7,272 nt of DNA from Spirochaetes bacterium RIFOXYC1_FULL_54_7 (GTDB taxonomy: Bacteria; Spirochaetota; Spirochaetia; Treponematales; UBA12059): positions 1 to 7,272 of the forward strand of contig MIBM01000071.1 of assembly GCA_001830645.1 (NCBI GenBank). The letters are read 5' to 3'. Position 1 is the first letter of the stretch. Every line of letters starts with the position of its first letter. The translations under genes were made by a program, and so were the position numbers. Of the stretch, positions 5,910 through 7,272 are shown piece by piece. The notes under the pieces were generated by a model. That model was not told the DNA's origin. It ran no database searches and saw nothing but the letters and a program-made list of their open reading frames with translations.

Positions 5910-6962
5910 ATGACAATCGACAAAGCGTATTCGTGCATGGAGTATTGGCGGAGCCGGTATCTGGGCGAAAAGCCCACCCTCGAATGGCAGGGCAACTCGC
6001 GGGCAGGTTTTTCATCGTGGAAGAAAAAGTTCAGGAAAGTCTTCATTGACTGCCTCGGCAGATTCCCCGAACCTGGATGCCCCTTGGAGCCGGAGACTCT
6101 GGAGACCATCGAGACTGTAGATTATGTGAGGAAGAAGATTGTCTACAACGCAGATGCCTATTCAAAAATACCCGCGTACCTCTTCATCCCGAAAGGAATC
6201 CAGTTTCCTGCGCCGGCTGTTGTGTGCCCACACGGCCATGGAAGAGGTAAAAAAGATCCAGCCGGAATAGGGGACAAGGATTGGGAAAAGCGCCATCTGG
6301 AAGGATACAACTACAATTACGCGGAACAATTCGCCAGACGAGGCTATATCGCCATTGCTCCCGACCTGCGTTGCTTCGGAGAGCGAACCGACGACAAGGA
6401 AACCATTTACGGTTTCATGGAGATAGAGGAAGGGGAACACTGGTGTGATATCAATTTTATCCGGGGCATGCTGTTAGGTTACAATCTTCTGACTCTGCAC
6501 ATCTTCGATATCGGTAGGGCGATAGATTATCTGACAAGCACCAAGCTTGTGGATTCCGGCCGTATCGGTTGTGCAGGACTTTCCCAAGGCGGGACAACTA
6601 CCTTGTTCAGTACTGCTTACGACAAACGCATCCGTGTCGCCGGAGTAAGTGGCTACCTCAATTCGTGGCGGTCCTTTCCGCTCATAACCGGCCAGATATG
6701 CGGTTCCCAGATTGTCCCCGGGCTCCTCCATTACGGCGATCACGCGGAAGTCGCAGGCTTGATCTGTCCGCGCCCTCTATTCGTGGAATTCGGTTCGATG
6801 GATCCCATCTTTCCCGTGGAAGCTACACGGCAGACCTATGCCATGGTACAAACCATCTATGCTGCGGCAGGCCACGAAGATCGTCTCGATTCAGAAGAAT
6901 TCGAAGGAAAGCACCAGTTCAAGGGAAACAAGATCTTCGATTTCTTTGATGATTGGCTCTAG
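5910..6962 (+). CDS. Cytosolic alpha/beta hydrolase, acetylxylan-esterase-like / dienelactone hydrolase group
   Basis: Predicted serine esterase of 350 residues. A strand and oxyanion segment PAVVCPHGHG (102-111) is followed by RRGYIAIAPDLRCFGER (143-159), the nucleophile elbow GLSQGG with Ser225, the acid GSMDP with Asp298, and the base GKH with His335, giving a complete Ser-Asp-His triad in normal order and spacing. Blocks such as VPGLLHYGDHAEVAGLICPRPLFVEFGSMDPIFPVE (269-304) match my knowledge of the Abhydrolase_7 / acetylxylan-esterase-like family. There is no signal peptide, so it should act in the cytosol on imported material, plausibly removing acetyl or other acyl groups from a sugar. 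AAGGGG (5898-5903) lies 6 nt before the ATG, and the gene starts 3 nt after the permease stop, so it belongs to the operon. The exact substrate is unknown; many relatives are uncharacterised. Confidence 0.88.
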   Translation: MTIDKAYSCMEYWRSRYLGEKPTLEWQGNSRAGFSSWKKKFRKVFIDCLGRFPEPGCPLEPETLETIETVDYVRKKIVYNADAYSKIPAYLFIPKGIQFPAPAVVCPHGHGRGKKDPAGIGDKDWEKRHLEGYNYNYAEQFARRGYIAIAPDLRCFGERTDDKETIYGFMEIEEGEHWCDINFIRGMLLGYNLLTLHIFDIGRAIDYLTSTKLVDSGRIGCAGLSQGGTTTLFSTAYDKRIRVAGVSGYLNSWRSFPLITGQICGSQIVPGLLHYGDHAEVAGLICPRPLFVEFGSMDPIFPVEATRQTYAMVQTIYAAAGHEDRLDSEEFEGKHQFKGNKIFDFFDDWL

Positions 6963-6974
6963 CAGGTGGATGGA

Positions 6975-7272
6975 ATGAACGGTCCGGTTTTATCCTACGA
7001 TATTTTATCCATGGATGCCCAAGGAACCACAGCGATACCTCTGGCTGTGGAGCGCTTTGATATCGACGCCTACGCATCCTATGTGGAGGAGCTCGGAAAG
7101 CGGTGCGCACTTTTCGCAGATTCATCCGCAGGAGTACTTGTCCATCGGCGTTTCAGGGTTCCCGAGTGTTTCTCATGGGCTGCTGCAGACATGAAGACAT
7201 CTTTGAGCCTCCAGTTGGGGGCCTTGGATGCAAGCCGGTCCTTCTTGATGGACATACCCAATTTTCTCGAGC
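6975..7272 (+). CDS. Unrecognised protein, N-terminal 99 codons (continues off the right edge)
   Basis: An open frame runs from ATG 6975 to the window end without a stop. AGGTGGA (6964-6970) lies 4 nt before the ATG, and the gene begins 12 nt after the esterase stop, so it is probably the next gene of the same operon. The readable part starts MNGPVLSYDILSMDAQGTTA and contains ERFDIDAYASYVEELGKRCALF and VLVHRRFRVPECFSWAAADMK. It has mixed strand and helix composition, no signal peptide and no membrane segment. I do not recognise a family from this fragment. By position it may be another cytosolic enzyme acting on the imported compound, but that is inference only. Confidence 0.75.
   Translation, partial: MNGPVLSYDILSMDAQGTTAIPLAVERFDIDAYASYVEELGKRCALFADSSAGVLVHRRFRVPECFSWAAADMKTSLSLQLGALDASRSFLMDIPNFLE

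Noticed and set aside
5249..6049. 266-residue rightward frame across the second permease and esterase start
   Set aside because: It overlaps two well-supported genes in another frame, is rich in His, Pro and Arg in a way typical of shadow frames, and has no family motif.
1..7272. tRNA, rRNA, CRISPR array, insertion sequence or phage attachment site
   Set aside because: I saw no regularly spaced direct repeats, transposase-like frame, terminal inverted repeats with target duplication, or tRNA-like cloverleaf with conserved bases.

Overview
The window looks like a chromosomal segment of a free-living or gut-associated bacterium, possibly a spirochaete. This is an inference from three things: the short 'FAAGKKD'-type N-terminus of the solute-binding protein, which lacks a lipobox Cys; the roughly 50% GC impression; and the style of the left-hand hypothetical protein. 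Nothing in the window (no rRNA or other marker gene) fixes the taxonomy, so the assignment is weak.

Layout: (1) Positions 1-826, minus strand, hold the N-terminal 275 codons of an unrecognised soluble protein that runs off the left edge. (2) Positions 827-1282 are a divergent intergenic region. It holds small inverted repeats and a strong sigma70-type promoter (TTGACA, 17 nt, GATAAT) firing rightwards, with a palindromic candidate operator just downstream of the -10. (3) Positions 1304-6962 are a same-strand, operon-like block: a GntR-type winged-helix DNA-binding domain fused to a full-length family 1 solute-binding protein fold with no signal peptide; a secreted family 1 solute-binding protein; two MalF/MalG-type permeases that overlap by 4 nt (GTGA); and a cytosolic alpha/beta hydrolase of the acetylxylan-esterase-like / dienelactone hydrolase group, starting 3 nt after the second permease. 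(4) Positions 6975-7272 begin a further gene, 12 nt downstream, which runs off the right edge and is not recognised.

Proposed working: the secreted binding protein captures a carbohydrate or glycoside, the two permeases import it (no ATPase gene is present, so a shared MsmX/UgpC-type ATPase elsewhere is expected), and the hydrolase removes an acyl group from the imported compound. Control would come from the first gene, whose sensing domain has the same fold family as the transporter's own binding protein. That suggests a one-component regulator that reads the imported solute inside the cell. Candidate operator sequences lie both at the regulator's promoter and in the 86-nt gap before the binding protein gene. 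The two sites share the split sequence CGAATCT..CGGAT, and the second is followed by a 24-bp near-perfect inverted repeat. A hairpin between the binding protein and permease genes probably sets the usual excess of binding protein over permease.

The most notable item is the GntR/solute-binding-protein fusion regulator with its candidate operators.
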